Origin: Nocardiopsis kunsanensis DSM 44524
Lineage (GTDB): Bacteria > Actinomycetota > Actinomycetes > Streptosporangiales > Streptosporangiaceae
Length of the DNA: 64,000 nucleotides
Reading direction: 5' to 3'
Assembly: GCF_000340965.1 (NCBI RefSeq)
Contig: NZ_ANAY01000015.1
Coordinates: 1-64,000 of the forward strand
A program made the position numbers and the translations under genes. This document shows positions 32,675 to 41,528 of this stretch, piece by piece (position 1 is the first letter of the stretch; each line of letters starts with the position of its first letter). The notes under the pieces are model-generated. The model ran no database searches. It was not told the origin of the DNA and saw only the letters and a list, made by a program, of their open reading frames with translations.

Positions 32675-34103
32675 GGTAGGCCTCCAATCCGTGCCGCCCG
32701 CCCTCGCGGCCGTATCCCGACTCCTTGTACCCGCCGAAGGGGCTGGCCGGGTCGAGCTTGTTGAACGTGTTGGACCAGACCACACCGGCGCGCAGGCGCT
32801 CGGCGGTCCAGAGCATGCGTGAACCCTTCTCGGTCCACACCCCGGCGGAGAGGCCGTAGGGGGTGTTGTTGGCCTTGGCCACGGCTTCCTCGGGTGTGCG
32901 GAAGGTCAGTACCGACAGGACCGGGCCGAAGATCTCCTCGCGGGCGACCCGGTGGGACTGGCTGACGCCGGTCAGGAGTGTGGGCGCGAACCAGTAACCG
33001 GCCGTGGGCAGGTCGCAGGCCGGTGACCAGCGTTCGACCCCTTCGGCCTCTCCGCTGTCGGTGACCTCGCGGATGCGGCTGAGCTGGTCCGCGGAGTTGA
33101 TCGCGCCCAGGTCGGTGTTCTTGTCGAGCGGGTCGCCCACACGGATCCGGGAGACACGTTCCTTCAGGCGGGACAGGAGCTCCTCGGCGACCGATTCCTG
33201 CACGAGCAGGCGCGACCCTGCGCAGCACACGTGGCCCTGGTTGAAGAAGATGCCCGTGACGATACCCTCGACCGCCTGGTCCAGGGCTGCGTCGTCGTAG
33301 ACGATGTTGGCGCCCTTGCCGCCCAGCTCCAGGGTCAGGCGCTTGCGGGTGCCGGCGACCGCGCGGGCGATGCCGCGCCCCACGGCGGTGGAACCGGTGA
33401 AGGCGACCTTGTCCACCCCCGGGTGTTCCACGAGGGTCCGCCCGGTCCCGCCCGCGCCGGTGACGATGTTGACCACGCCGGCGGGCAGGTCGGCCTCCTG
33501 GCAGATCTCGGCGAAGACCAGCGCGGTCAGGGGTGTGGTCTCGGCCGGTTTGAGCACCACGGTGTTGCCGGTGGCCAGGGCCGGGGCGATCTTCCACGCC
33601 AGCATGAGCAGCGGGAAGTTCCACGGGATGACCTGGGCGGCCACACCGAGCGGGCGCGGGTCGGTGCCCAGGCCCGCGTGGTGGAGCTTGTCGGCCCAGC
33701 CCGCGTGGTAGAAGAAGTGCGCCGCGGCCAGAGGCAGGTCGACGTCGCGGGTCTCCTTGATCGGTTTGCCGTTGTCCATCGTCTCCAGGACGGCGAGCTC
33801 ACGGGAGCGTTCCTGGAGGATGCGGGCGATCCGGAACAGGTACTTGCCGCGTTCGGCCCCGCTCATGGGGCCCCACACGTTCTCCTGCGCCTGCCGGGCC
33901 GCGCTCACGGCGCGGTCCACGTCGGTGGGACCGGCCACGGCGACAGTGGCGAGTGCGCTCTCGTCGGCCGGGTTCAGGCTGGTCAGGCTCTCCCCGCTCT
34001 CGGCCGGGACGAACCCGCCGTCGACGAAGAGGTCGTAGTTCTCGCGCAGTGTGACGACGGAGCGGGACTCCGGCGCGGGCGCGTACTCGAGGATCTCTGC
34101 CAC
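32667..34103 (-). CDS. NAD(P)-dependent aldehyde dehydrogenase
   Basis: A 478-residue, full-length ALDH. Cofactor-site VIPWNFPLLMLAWK near 158-171, GSTAVG near 237, general-base Glu259 in LTLELGGKGAN, catalytic Cys293 in FNQGHVCCAGSR, and EEIFGPVLSVLTF near 380. It oxidises aldehydes to acids; directly downstream of deoC (5 bp gap), the natural substrate is the acetaldehyde released by deoxyribose-5-phosphate cleavage, although that is inference. GTG 34103 start; no better in-frame start fits the domain. Confidence 0.92.
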   Translation of the reverse strand: MAEILEYAPAPESRSVVTLRENYDLFVDGGFVPAESGESLTSLNPADESALATVAVAGPTDVDRAVSAARQAQENVWGPMSGAERGKYLFRIARILQERSRELAVLETMDNGKPIKETRDVDLPLAAAHFFYHAGWADKLHHAGLGTDPRPLGVAAQVIPWNFPLLMLAWKIAPALATGNTVVLKPAETTPLTALVFAEICQEADLPAGVVNIVTGAGGTGRTLVEHPGVDKVAFTGSTAVGRGIARAVAGTRKRLTLELGGKGANIVYDDAALDQAVEGIVTGIFFNQGHVCCAGSRLLVQESVAEELLSRLKERVSRIRVGDPLDKNTDLGAINSADQLSRIREVTDSGEAEGVERWSPACDLPTAGYWFAPTLLTGVSQSHRVAREEIFGPVLSVLTFRTPEEAVAKANNTPYGLSAGVWTEKGSRMLWTAERLRAGVVWSNTFNKLDPASPFGGYKESGYGREGGRHGLEAYLG

Positions 34104-34108
34104 GTCTG

Positions 34109-35056
34109 TCAGTCCTGCGTGTAGTGGTCGGGGCCCGGGTAGGTGCCCGTGGCCAACCTGGTGCGCTGCATGAGCAGGTCGTTCAGGAGGCTGGAGGCAC
34201 CGATGCGGAACAGGTCGGGTGTGAGCCAGTCCGGCCCGGCGGTCTCGTTGACCAGGACCAGGTTGCGGATCGCGCCCTTGGTGTCGCGGATCCCGCCCGC
34301 GGGTTTGACCCCCACCCGGCGGCCGGTGTCGCGGTGGTGGTCGCGGACGGCCTCCAGCATGACCAGCACCACGGGCGGGGTCGCGGCGGGCGAGACCTTG
34401 CCCGTGGAGGTCTTGATGAAGTCGGCGCCGGCACGGATCGCCAGGTGGGAGGCGCGGCGCACGTTGTCGAGGGTGGCGAGCTCGCCGGTCTCCAGGATGA
34501 CCTTGAGGTGCGCGTCCCCGCAGGCCTCCTTGACCGTGGTGATCTCCTCGTACACCTTCAGGTAGTCGCCGGACAGGAACGCGCCCCGGTCGATGACCAT
34601 GTCGATCTCGCTCGCGCCGTCGGCGACCGCCGCGCGGGTGTCGGCGAGCTTGGCCTCCAGGGGCGCGCGGCCCGACGGGAAGGCGGTGGCCACGGAAGCC
34701 ACGCCGATGCCGGTACCGCGCAGGGCCTCCACGGCGATCCCCACCCGGTCGGGGTAGACACACACCGCGCCGGCGGAGGGGACCGTGCGGTCCTCGGGGT
34801 CCGGGCGGGCGGCCTTGGCGCACAGGGCCCGGACCTTGCCCGGGGTGTCGGCGCCCTCCAGGGTGGTCAGGTCGACCATGGAGATGGCCAGGTCGATCGC
34901 GCGGGCCTTGGCGGTGGTCTTGACCGACCGTGTGGACAGGTCCTTGGCACGGGCCGCGGCGCCGACCTCGTCCACGCCGGGGAGTCCGTACAGGAACGCC
35001 CTCAGTTCTCGGTCGGTCACCGCCTCGGGCGCGGATGCTGTGTTGGGCACGGGCAC
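34109..35056 (-). CDS. deoC: Deoxyribose-phosphate aldolase
   Basis: A 315-residue class I aldolase cleaving 2-deoxyribose-5-phosphate to glyceraldehyde-3-phosphate and acetaldehyde. The N-terminus is ~70 residues longer than the short E. coli-like forms, as in animals and many actinomycetes. Catalytic motifs: CVYPDRVG near 98, EIDMVIDRGAF near 148 (Asp), LKVILETGEL near 182, Schiff-base Lys in ADFIKTSTGKV near 212, and GVKPAGGIRD near 248. GTG 35056 start; ribosome-binding site weak. Heads the deoC-ALDH-pseudoALDH operon. Confidence 0.93.
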   Translation of the reverse strand: MPVPNTASAPEAVTDRELRAFLYGLPGVDEVGAAARAKDLSTRSVKTTAKARAIDLAISMVDLTTLEGADTPGKVRALCAKAARPDPEDRTVPSAGAVCVYPDRVGIAVEALRGTGIGVASVATAFPSGRAPLEAKLADTRAAVADGASEIDMVIDRGAFLSGDYLKVYEEITTVKEACGDAHLKVILETGELATLDNVRRASHLAIRAGADFIKTSTGKVSPAATPPVVLVMLEAVRDHHRDTGRRVGVKPAGGIRDTKGAIRNLVLVNETAGPDWLTPDLFRIGASSLLNDLLMQRTRLATGTYPGPDHYTQD

Positions 35057-35342
35057 CTTCAGGGTCGACGGTGTGCGGGACTCCGGCGCGGCCCGGCGGA
35101 GTGTCGTGCACCACGTCCGGCGTCGCCAGGCAGCACCCTAACGCCGGGGTCGGCGGCCGTCAGCACACGTACGCTCCGCACCCCCAAGGTTGGACTCTTC
35201 TCCAACCCCGGGACCGCCGCGCGCTTGTGCATTCCTCCAAATCGAACGCCGAAATCCCCCGAAAACCGGAGCTTGTGGAACGTACTCGGGTCGCGCCGCA
35301 CGGGACCGGTCCAGACCGGACCACCGCTTCCCGCGTCTGACC

Positions 35343-35348
35343 TACGCT
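35343..35348 (+). promoter_or_regulatory. Minus-10 element of a leaderless promoter
   Basis: TACGCT ends 7 nt before ATG 35356. Confidence 0.5.
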
Positions 35349-35355
35349 TGGACGC

Positions 35356-36039
35356 ATGGCGGAGTTCCGGATCAGCAGCGACGACGACCAGGTCGACCTG
35401 CGCAAGTTGGCCACGGCCCTGACCGAGTCCCAGGGGTGGGCCCGCGACGAGGTGAGCATCTGGGACACACGGCGCGGCGAGGTCATCGTGAACGTCGACG
35501 ACACGCTGTTGCGTCCCCCCGAGACCGATCCCCTGCACCGCCCGCGGCACACCCCCGCGGACGTGCACCGGGCCTGTGAACACCTGCGTCGGGAGGAACC
35601 GTCCCTGCGCGGGGTGGACTTCGTGTTCCTGCGTGAGGAGACCGCCCGCTTCTTCTCGGCGGGGTGGACCGTCGCCGACGTCCTCCACGCACTCGCCCAC
35701 CGGCCCGACCACGTGGTGTGGCCGACCGGCCCCGAGCACCACGGCGACGCGTGGCTGCGCCACCGCCTCACCGCCTGGCGCACACCCGACGGCGACATCC
35801 GCCCCTCCCACTCCCAGGAGGCCGCGCAGCTGCGTGTGGTGAGCCGCGCGGGTCTGCCCATGGAACTGGGCCTTCCCGAGGACGCGGAACTCTCCCAGCG
35901 CCCCGTCGCCAGACCCGAGGTCGCGCGCTCGGCCGCCGACGACGCCCGCCGTCTGATGCGGCAGAACTCCCGCACCACCACCAACTCCCTCACCCACCAG
36001 GACCGGACCTCCGAGAACATCCACCGTCCGGGGCACTGA
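35356..36039 (+). CDS. Hypothetical protein (Trp/His-rich, soluble)
   Basis: A 227-residue protein without recognised domain. No signal peptide or membrane segment. It begins MAEFRISSDDDQVDL and shows a central segment of alternating helices (ADVHRACEHLRREEPSLRG, ARFFSAGWTVADVLHALAHRPD) and a His/Trp-rich stretch (VVWPTGPEHHGDAWLRHRL). The last 50 residues look disordered. Predicted leaderless transcript. Convergent with the membrane acyltransferase gene, 22 bp apart. Function unknown. Confidence 0.7.
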   Translation: MAEFRISSDDDQVDLRKLATALTESQGWARDEVSIWDTRRGEVIVNVDDTLLRPPETDPLHRPRHTPADVHRACEHLRREEPSLRGVDFVFLREETARFFSAGWTVADVLHALAHRPDHVVWPTGPEHHGDAWLRHRLTAWRTPDGDIRPSHSQEAAQLRVVSRAGLPMELGLPEDAELSQRPVARPEVARSAADDARRLMRQNSRTTTNSLTHQDRTSENIHRPGH

Positions 36040-36061
36040 CGCCGCGGGGCCCGGACCGGGC

Positions 36062-37321
36062 TCAGGAAGCGGACGGCCCGTACCGGTCGCGGCGGTTCTC
36101 CTGGTAGAGGAGGGCGAAGTTGTCCGCGCACAGGCCCAGGAACCTCTCCAGCGGGCCACGTCCGAGGAGGAGCCGCCAGAGTACGGCGAAGACCACCGCA
36201 CCGAGCACGAGGCTCTCCAGGAGCCACGGCGTGTACCAGTCCATGGGCCCGAGCGCAGCGACGACCACGGCGAGCACGAACAGGTGTCCTGCGTAGATCG
36301 TCAACGGCATACGCCCCACCGAGGTCAGCGGATACATCAGGATGCGCGCGCGCTCGGCGAGCCACAAGCACACCACCAGCACCAGGAGGGCCTGGCCCAC
36401 GGACTCGGCCATCTCGAAATGGGTCCCGGTGTGCGGGGTGCCGACCGCCAACCACCACCAGGAATCGGTGGGGACCTGGCCGGAGATCGAGTACGCCTCG
36501 TCCATGACCTGTTCGTGCAGGTTCTCGCGCAGCTGTGGGTCCTCGGTGATCACCGCCGGGTAGCCGAGGGAGGAAACGGACTCCTGCGCGAGCCGGTCCA
36601 GCCCGCCGAACACGTGCAGCGCGATCCAGGAGCCCGCGTACCCGAACGCGGTCAGCACGGCACCGGTCACCAGCAGCCGCACCCGGGTCGCGGCCGCGCC
36701 CAGGTCCAGCCGCCCCACGGCCATGCCCGCGAACACGTACACCATGAAGGTGATCGCCGGGTAATAACCGGTGAGTAGGAACTCCGGCAGCGACGAGAGC
36801 GCACCCTGCGGGGTGCGCGGAGACACCAGGTCCTGTCGCAGCAGGAAGGACAGCGGCGGCCCCACGGCCGCCAGGCCCGCGGCCGCCCACACCAGAGCAC
36901 CCGCCCCCAGCTTCACCAGGGGCAGCGCGAGCACGAAGAATCCGGCGTAGTAGGCCAGGATGACGGCCACCGGCGCCGCCAGCACGTCCAGCACCAACCC
37001 GAGCAGGCCGAGGACCAGCGCCCGTGTCAGCACCTTGACCACGACCAGGCGCAGGGGTTCACCGGAGAGCGGTCGCGTGCGACCGGTCATCAGCGCCAGG
37101 GACAGTCCCGCCAGGAACGCGAAGAGCGCGGAGGAGTTGCCCCGCACCAGGTCGTGCACGGCCCTGCCCGCACCGTCCGGGTCCAGCAACCCGAACGAAT
37201 CCGCACTGACGTGGACCACGAACATCCCGAGGACGGCCAGGGCCCGGGCAGCGTCGATCCCGTCGATGCGGGCCCGTGCCGGTCTCTTCGGGGCGTCGGC
37301 GCCCGTTCGGTTCTCAGCCAC
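36062..37321 (-). CDS. Multi-spanning membrane protein, DUF418/heparan-acetyltransferase-like
   Basis: A 419-residue protein with about ten hydrophobic spans. The N-terminal motif IDGIDAARALAVLGMFVVHV is typical of membrane acyltransferases of the DUF418/DUF1624 (HGSNAT-related) type, in which a conserved His at the first span lip is needed. A short DUF418-like C-terminal region follows (YPLTSVGRMPLTIYAGHL, then WRLLLGRGPLERFLG). It may transfer an acyl group to a cell-envelope sugar; the acceptor is unknown. A TAGGCT -10 element 7 nt before GTG 37321 supports this start as leaderless. Confidence 0.75.
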   Translation of the reverse strand: MAENRTGADAPKRPARARIDGIDAARALAVLGMFVVHVSADSFGLLDPDGAGRAVHDLVRGNSSALFAFLAGLSLALMTGRTRPLSGEPLRLVVVKVLTRALVLGLLGLVLDVLAAPVAVILAYYAGFFVLALPLVKLGAGALVWAAAGLAAVGPPLSFLLRQDLVSPRTPQGALSSLPEFLLTGYYPAITFMVYVFAGMAVGRLDLGAAATRVRLLVTGAVLTAFGYAGSWIALHVFGGLDRLAQESVSSLGYPAVITEDPQLRENLHEQVMDEAYSISGQVPTDSWWWLAVGTPHTGTHFEMAESVGQALLVLVVCLWLAERARILMYPLTSVGRMPLTIYAGHLFVLAVVVAALGPMDWYTPWLLESLVLGAVVFAVLWRLLLGRGPLERFLGLCADNFALLYQENRRDRYGPSAS

Positions 37322-37328
37322 GACGGCC

Positions 37329-37334
37329 AGCCTA
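37329..37334 (-). promoter_or_regulatory. Minus-10 element of a leaderless promoter (minus strand)
   Basis: TAGGCT on the minus strand, 7 nt before GTG 37321. Confidence 0.5.
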
Positions 37335-37343
37335 TGCACACGT

Positions 37344-37377
37344 CCGTGTCCCGGTACCCGGCGGTCCCGGGACACGG
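37344..37377 (-). terminator. Terminator of the acetoacetyl-CoA synthetase gene
   Basis: CCGTGTCCCGG / CCGGGACACGG, 11-bp perfect stem, 12-nt loop, 27 nt past the stop. Confidence 0.75.
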
Positions 37378-37403
37378 GTCCGGGCTGCTCCGCCCGGCCG
37401 GCC

Positions 37404-39401
37404 CTACTCGCCGGCCGCGAGGGAGCTGAAGTGGTCCAGCGCCTCCGGGTTGGCCAGGGAGTCGCGGCTGGCGACCTTCTCCGCGGGCTCACCCATGAGG
37501 ATGCGTTTGACCGGCACCTCCAGGGTCTTGCCGGAGAGCGTGCGCGGCACCGACCCGATCGCCCGCACCCGGTCGGGTACGTGGCGCGGTGAGCAGTCGG
37601 TGCGGATACGCCGGGCGATCTCCTTGGGCAGGTCCCCCTCCAGGTCGGCGCCCTCGCGCAACACCGTGAAGAGCTCGATCCTGGAGGAGCCGTCGCCCTG
37701 TGGCACGTCGACCACGAGCGCGTCGAGCACCTCATCCAGGGCCAGGACGGCGCGGTAGATCTCGCTGGTGCCCATACGCACCCCGCCCCGGTTGATCGTG
37801 GAGTCCGAGCGCCCGTAGATGACCGCGGTCCCGCGCTCGGTGATCTCGATCCAGTCGCCGTGGCGCCAGATGCCGGGGTACATGGAGAAGTAGCTGTCGT
37901 GCAGCCGCTCCCCCGACTCGTCACCCCAGAAGAACACGGGCATGGACGGCGCCGGCTGTGTCACGACGAGCTCACCGACCTCGCCGGTGAGCGGGCGCCC
38001 CTCGGGGTCCCAGGCCTCCACAGCCATCCCCAGCCCGCGGGACTGGATCTCGCCCTCGTGGACGGGCAAGGTGGGGGTCCCGCCGACCAGGCAGCTGCAC
38101 ACGTCCGTACCGCCGCTGGTGGAGAACAGCCACAGGTCCGAGCCGAACTCCTCGTAGACCCACGAGAACGCCTCGGGGCTGAGCGGGGAACCGGTGGAGC
38201 CGATCCCCCGCATCCTCGACAGGTCGCGGCCGCGGGTGGGGTGCACGCCCTCCTTCATGCAGGAGGACAGGAACCCGGCACTGGCGCCGAACAGGGTCAC
38301 CCCGGTCTCGGCGGCCAGGTCCCACAGCCCGTTGAGGTCGGGCGCGGCGGGGCTGCCGTCGTACAGCACGATGGAGGCCCGGGTCAGCAACACGCTCACC
38401 AGGAAGTTCCACATCATCCACCCGGTGGTGGTGTACCAGAAGACACGGTCGTCGGAGCGTGCGTCCAGGTGCAGGTGGAGGTTCTTGAGCTGTTCGAGGA
38501 GGATCCCGCCGTGACCCTGCACGATCGCCTTGGGCAGGCCGGTGGTGCCGGAGGAGTACAGCACCCAGAGGGGGTGGTCGAAGGCCACGGGGGTGAACTC
38601 CAGATCCGCGCCGGCACCGGAGGCCTCCAGATCGGCCCAGGGGATGGTGCCCTCGGCGTCCTCCCCGGGGTGGAGCTGGTCGAGGAGGACGGTGTGTTCG
38701 ACCGTGGGCATGGCCTCGCGCAGTTCGGCGACGACCCCGCGCCGGTCGAAGTCCTTGCCGCCGTAGCGGTAACCGTCCACTGCCAGCAGGACCTTCGGTT
38801 CGATCTGCGCGAACCGGTCGATGACGCTGCGGACCCCGAAGTCGGGCGAGCAGGAGGACCACACGGCGCCGAGGGAGGCGACGGCGTAGAACGCGGCGAC
38901 GGTCTCGGGCAGGTTCGGCAGGTAGGCGGCGACCCGGTCGCCGGGGCCCACCCCCTTCTCGCGCAGCCCGGCGGCGATAGCGGCGGTACGCCGGCGCAGT
39001 TCACCCCAGGTCCACTCCCCCACCGGCCGCAGTTCGGTGGCGTGACGGATCGCGACGGTGTCGGGGTCACGTCCCTCGAAGACCTGCCGGGCGTAGTTGA
39101 GGGTGGCTCCGGGGAACCATTCGGCGCCGGGCATGACCCGTTCGGTGAGTACCTGTTCGTAAGGGGTCTCGGACTCGACCCCGTAGTACTCCCAGATCGC
39201 AGCCCAGAAGTCCTCGATGTCGGTGGTCGACCAACGCCAGAGGGCGTCGTAGTCCAACGTTCCCTCCGCGCCCGCTCGTTCACCGAAGGCGCGCACACCC
39301 TTGGTGCGCTCGGCCCAGCGGGCGAACTCGACGATGTTGGCGGACTCGAGCATGCTCTCGCCCGGCTCCCAGAGCACGCGGGGCACGCCGCTCTCCGTCA
39401 T
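37404..39401 (-). CDS. Acetoacetyl-CoA synthetase (acetoacetate-CoA ligase)
   Basis: A 665-residue adenylate-forming ligase. N-terminal ACAS-type segment with [17 protein letters not shown] near 53; ATP loop [15 protein letters not shown] near 280; [13 protein letters not shown] near 318; ACAS hallmark [14 protein letters not shown] near 390; [11 protein letters not shown] near 510; conserved Lys in [14 protein letters not shown] near 620. These match acetoacetyl-CoA synthetase rather than acetyl-CoA synthetase. It activates acetoacetate for catabolism or polymer/isoprenoid precursors. ATG 39401 has GGAAGG 7 nt upstream. Its promoter carries a large palindrome (39432-39457). Confidence 0.92.
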   Translation of the reverse strand: MTESGVPRVLWEPGESMLESANIVEFARWAERTKGVRAFGERAGAEGTLDYDALWRWSTTDIEDFWAAIWEYYGVESETPYEQVLTERVMPGAEWFPGATLNYARQVFEGRDPDTVAIRHATELRPVGEWTWGELRRRTAAIAAGLREKGVGPGDRVAAYLPNLPETVAAFYAVASLGAVWSSCSPDFGVRSVIDRFAQIEPKVLLAVDGYRYGGKDFDRRGVVAELREAMPTVEHTVLLDQLHPGEDAEGTIPWADLEASGAGADLEFTPVAFDHPLWVLYSSGTTGLPKAIVQGHGGILLEQLKNLHLHLDARSDDRVFWYTTTGWMMWNFLVSVLLTRASIVLYDGSPAAPDLNGLWDLAAETGVTLFGASAGFLSSCMKEGVHPTRGRDLSRMRGIGSTGSPLSPEAFSWVYEEFGSDLWLFSTSGGTDVCSCLVGGTPTLPVHEGEIQSRGLGMAVEAWDPEGRPLTGEVGELVVTQPAPSMPVFFWGDESGERLHDSYFSMYPGIWRHGDWIEITERGTAVIYGRSDSTINRGGVRMGTSEIYRAVLALDEVLDALVVDVPQGDGSSRIELFTVLREGADLEGDLPKEIARRIRTDCSPRHVPDRVRAIGSVPRTLSGKTLEVPVKRILMGEPAEKVASRDSLANPEALDHFSSLAAGE

Positions 39402-39431
39402 TGGTACGCCTTCCGTTCGACGTGGCATGTC

Positions 39432-39457
39432 GTGTTGTGAGACCTGTCTGACAACAC
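39432..39457. promoter_or_regulatory. 26-bp palindromic operator upstream of acetoacetyl-CoA synthetase
   Basis: Arms GTGTTGT and ACAACAC, with inner AGAC and GTCT also in register, so 22 of 26 bases are symmetric. Lies 31-56 bp before ATG 39401. No regulator gene is adjacent, so the binder is encoded elsewhere; GntR- or TetR-type acyl-CoA sensors are plausible. Confidence 0.7.
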
Positions 39458-39519
39458 ATTATGGTCACGCTAACGTTCCGTCCTGCGCCGTCGGCGACCG
39501 GGGTGGACGTCGGACCTGG

Positions 39520-40194
39520 TCAGGCTCCCCGCAGTGCTGCGACGGCGGCGACAGGGGTGTCCACCACGGGGGCTCCGGTGGCCACGAGCCGGTCGCGCGA
39601 CATGAGCCCGCTGGAGACCAGGATCGGCTGTGCCCCGGCTTCCTGTGCGGCGCGGGCGTCGTCGTCGATGTCACCGATGAGCACGACCTGGGCGGGGTCG
39701 ATGCCCTGGTTGTCGAGGTGGTGGAACAGGTGCTCGGCCTTGGAGTCGTGCTCGGTGGTGAAGCGGCGACCGTCCATCCGGGTGAAGTGGTGGGCGAGGC
39801 CGCGTTCGGTCACCAGGGGGACGAGGTGGTCGTGGCCGGCCATGGACAGCAGCGACTGGGTACCGCCCCCGCCGGCCCAGGTGTGCAGCACGTCGGGGAC
39901 CCCGTCGGCGAGCTCGCAGGTGGGCAGGTGGTGCCGGTAGCCCTCCTCGTAGAGCTGCTCGACCCGTTCCCATTCCCCGTCGGCGAAGGGACGGCCGAGG
40001 AGCTCCTCGTAGCAGGAGACGAGAGGGCGGCGGAACACCGTGCGCCAGTGGTCCATCTCCACGGGTTCGCGGCCGAAGGTCGAGCAGACGGCGTTGACGG
40101 CGGCGAGGTTGGCGTGGTTGTCGTCCAGGAGCGTGCCGTTCCAGTCCCAGACGATGTGTGTGATGTTGCTCCGGTCGAAACTCAATTCAGTCAT
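39520..40194 (-). CDS. HAD-family hydrolase (phosphoglycolate phosphatase-like)
   Basis: A 224-residue HAD phosphatase. Motif I DWNGTLLDD near 17-25 (nucleophile Asp; usual DxDGTL replaced by DWNGTL, seen in some family members), motif II LLSMAGHD near 112, motif III Lys in HDSKAEHLF near 149, motif IV LIGDIDDDARAA near 172. Expected to hydrolyse a small phosphate ester. ATG 40194 lies 7 nt after a TACAGT, suggesting a leaderless start, while its first 8 bases overlap the DUF4126 gene, so co-transcription is also possible. Confidence 0.85.
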   Translation of the reverse strand: MTELSFDRSNITHIVWDWNGTLLDDNHANLAAVNAVCSTFGREPVEMDHWRTVFRRPLVSCYEELLGRPFADGEWERVEQLYEEGYRHHLPTCELADGVPDVLHTWAGGGGTQSLLSMAGHDHLVPLVTERGLAHHFTRMDGRRFTTEHDSKAEHLFHHLDNQGIDPAQVVLIGDIDDDARAAQEAGAQPILVSSGLMSRDRLVATGAPVVDTPVAAVAALRGA

Positions 40195-40921
40195 CGGAGG
40201 AACTGTACGGCCCGATGGCCGGGTGACGGTATGCGCTGTCAGTCACCACGCTCTCCCCGGGGCCCGGCCCCGGGAGCCAGGGGCCGGGGACCTCGGGGTC
40301 CTCGGGAGCGGGGACGCCGGTCGGACGGGGCGCGCGGGCACGGCGCCGCCGCAGGAGGAGGAACCCGCCGAGCACCACGAGTGGCAGGATCACGAGGACG
40401 AGCAGGGGAACCACCACCGCGAGCAGCGAGGTCGCGAAGCTCACAGCGTCCTCCACGGCCGAGAGCACGGGGGCGGCGCAGCCGAGCGTGGCGGTGTTGG
40501 CCATGGGCCGGGCGAGGGTCTTGACGGCGTGGAGGGCCAGGGCGACGAGGCAGCCGGCGAGGAGCGCGCCCCATGCGGGTCCGCCACTGCCCTCGGCCCC
40601 TGCCGAGGCCTCCCCGGCGATCTCGCCGAGCGGTACGGCCGTGCTGCCCGCGGCGAAGGTGATGCCGCCGGAGGTGGGCCGCACGAAGGTCTGGAGCGTG
40701 TCGTTGAGATGGTCCAGGGCCGGGACCTTGTCGGCGATCAGTTCGACGGCGAGGAGCACACCGAGGACGGCGAGGGTGGCGGGGTGTTCGATCCACTGCC
40801 AGGCCTGTCCCAGAGGCACGGCATCGGTGTAACGGGCCATCAGGCCGACCGTCAGGAGGGGGATGTAGGCGTTGAGCCCGGCCGAGGCGGACAGGCCGAG
40901 GCCGGTGAGGGTGGCGAGCAT
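40187..40921 (-). CDS. DUF4126 family membrane protein
   Basis: A 244-residue integral membrane protein that opens directly with a membrane segment (LTGLGLSASAGLNAYIPLL) containing the conserved SAGLNAY motif of DUF4126, followed by ELIADKVPALDHLND near 62 and RPTSGGITFAAG near 81. Two further spans and a Pro-rich C-terminus follow. Function of the family is unknown. ATG 40921 has GAAGGA 5 nt upstream. Located just upstream of the HAD gene with 8 bp overlap. Confidence 0.85.
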   Translation of the reverse strand: MLATLTGLGLSASAGLNAYIPLLTVGLMARYTDAVPLGQAWQWIEHPATLAVLGVLLAVELIADKVPALDHLNDTLQTFVRPTSGGITFAAGSTAVPLGEIAGEASAGAEGSGGPAWGALLAGCLVALALHAVKTLARPMANTATLGCAAPVLSAVEDAVSFATSLLAVVVPLLVLVILPLVVLGGFLLLRRRRARAPRPTGVPAPEDPEVPGPWLPGPGPGESVVTDSAYRHPAIGPYSSSDD

Positions 40922-40996
40922 GCGGGTCCTTCGAGCGCTCCGGAGCGTGCACTGGTGACAGACGCCTGCGGAGAGGAGAAGGTTCGCCGCCCCCGG

Positions 40997-41242
40997 CTAT
41001 TGCCGATAACCTTCCACCTCGGAGGCCGGACGGCTGCGGGTGTCGTCGGGGTCCTGCCCGTACTCGGCGCGGGCACGGCGACGGCGCAACAGGTCCCAGC
41101 ACTGGTCGAGCGCCACCTCGACCTCCTGCATCCGGCGCCGTTCCTCGTCGTCGAGGCCCTCGGGGTCGGAGCGCAGGGTGTGCTCCTCGTCGATCAGGCC
41201 CCGGATGGTGGTCATGATGTCCTTCTCGCCCGTGTCGCTCAT
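40997..41242 (-). CDS. DUF2630 family small protein
   Basis: An 81-residue helical protein with the family pattern KDIMTTIRGLIDEEHTLR then a second helix EERRRMQEVEVALDQCWDLLRRRRA; the C-terminal part is polar. DUF2630 proteins are common in actinomycetes and of unknown function. ATG 41242 keeps the conserved N-terminus; an internal ATG at 41215 (in frame) has a better AAGGA site, so the start is uncertain. Confidence 0.8.
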   Translation of the reverse strand: MSDTGEKDIMTTIRGLIDEEHTLRSDPEGLDDEERRRMQEVEVALDQCWDLLRRRRARAEYGQDPDDTRSRPASEVEGYRQ

Positions 41243-41507
41243 AGGGCCATGGTCGGCAGGCCGGCCGACCCGGTCAAGGATCACTGTGGCGCTGTTACCC
41301 GCCCCGCACCGAACGTTTACGTGCGGGCGGTCCGGCCGCGGCGGGCCCTGTGCCACGCACCGGCCCGCCAGGGCCGGACGCCCCGCCCGATCCGAGGCCG
41401 GATGCCTCGCACCGTCTGACAAACTCCTCCTACGGACGGATTCGGTGGAGAAGCACTCGAAAAGCGACCGGCTGCCCGCGGAACAGGGCCGGGACCTCCG
41501 TCGTTTC

Positions 41508-41524
41508 ATACCTTGAGGGGGTAT
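41508..41524. promoter_or_regulatory. Candidate CsoR operator
   Basis: ATACC-ttgaggg-GGTAT, perfect 5-bp arms with a G-rich centre, overlapping the ribosome-binding site of the CsoR gene. It resembles the TACC…GGTA half-sites of known CsoR operators, so autorepression is likely. Confidence 0.6.
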
Positions 41525-41528
41525 TGTT

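Noticed and set aside
36001-36061. Terminator between the convergent genes ending at 36039 and 36062
   Set aside because: GC-rich sequence is present but pairing is imperfect and overlaps coding ends; not strong enough to call.
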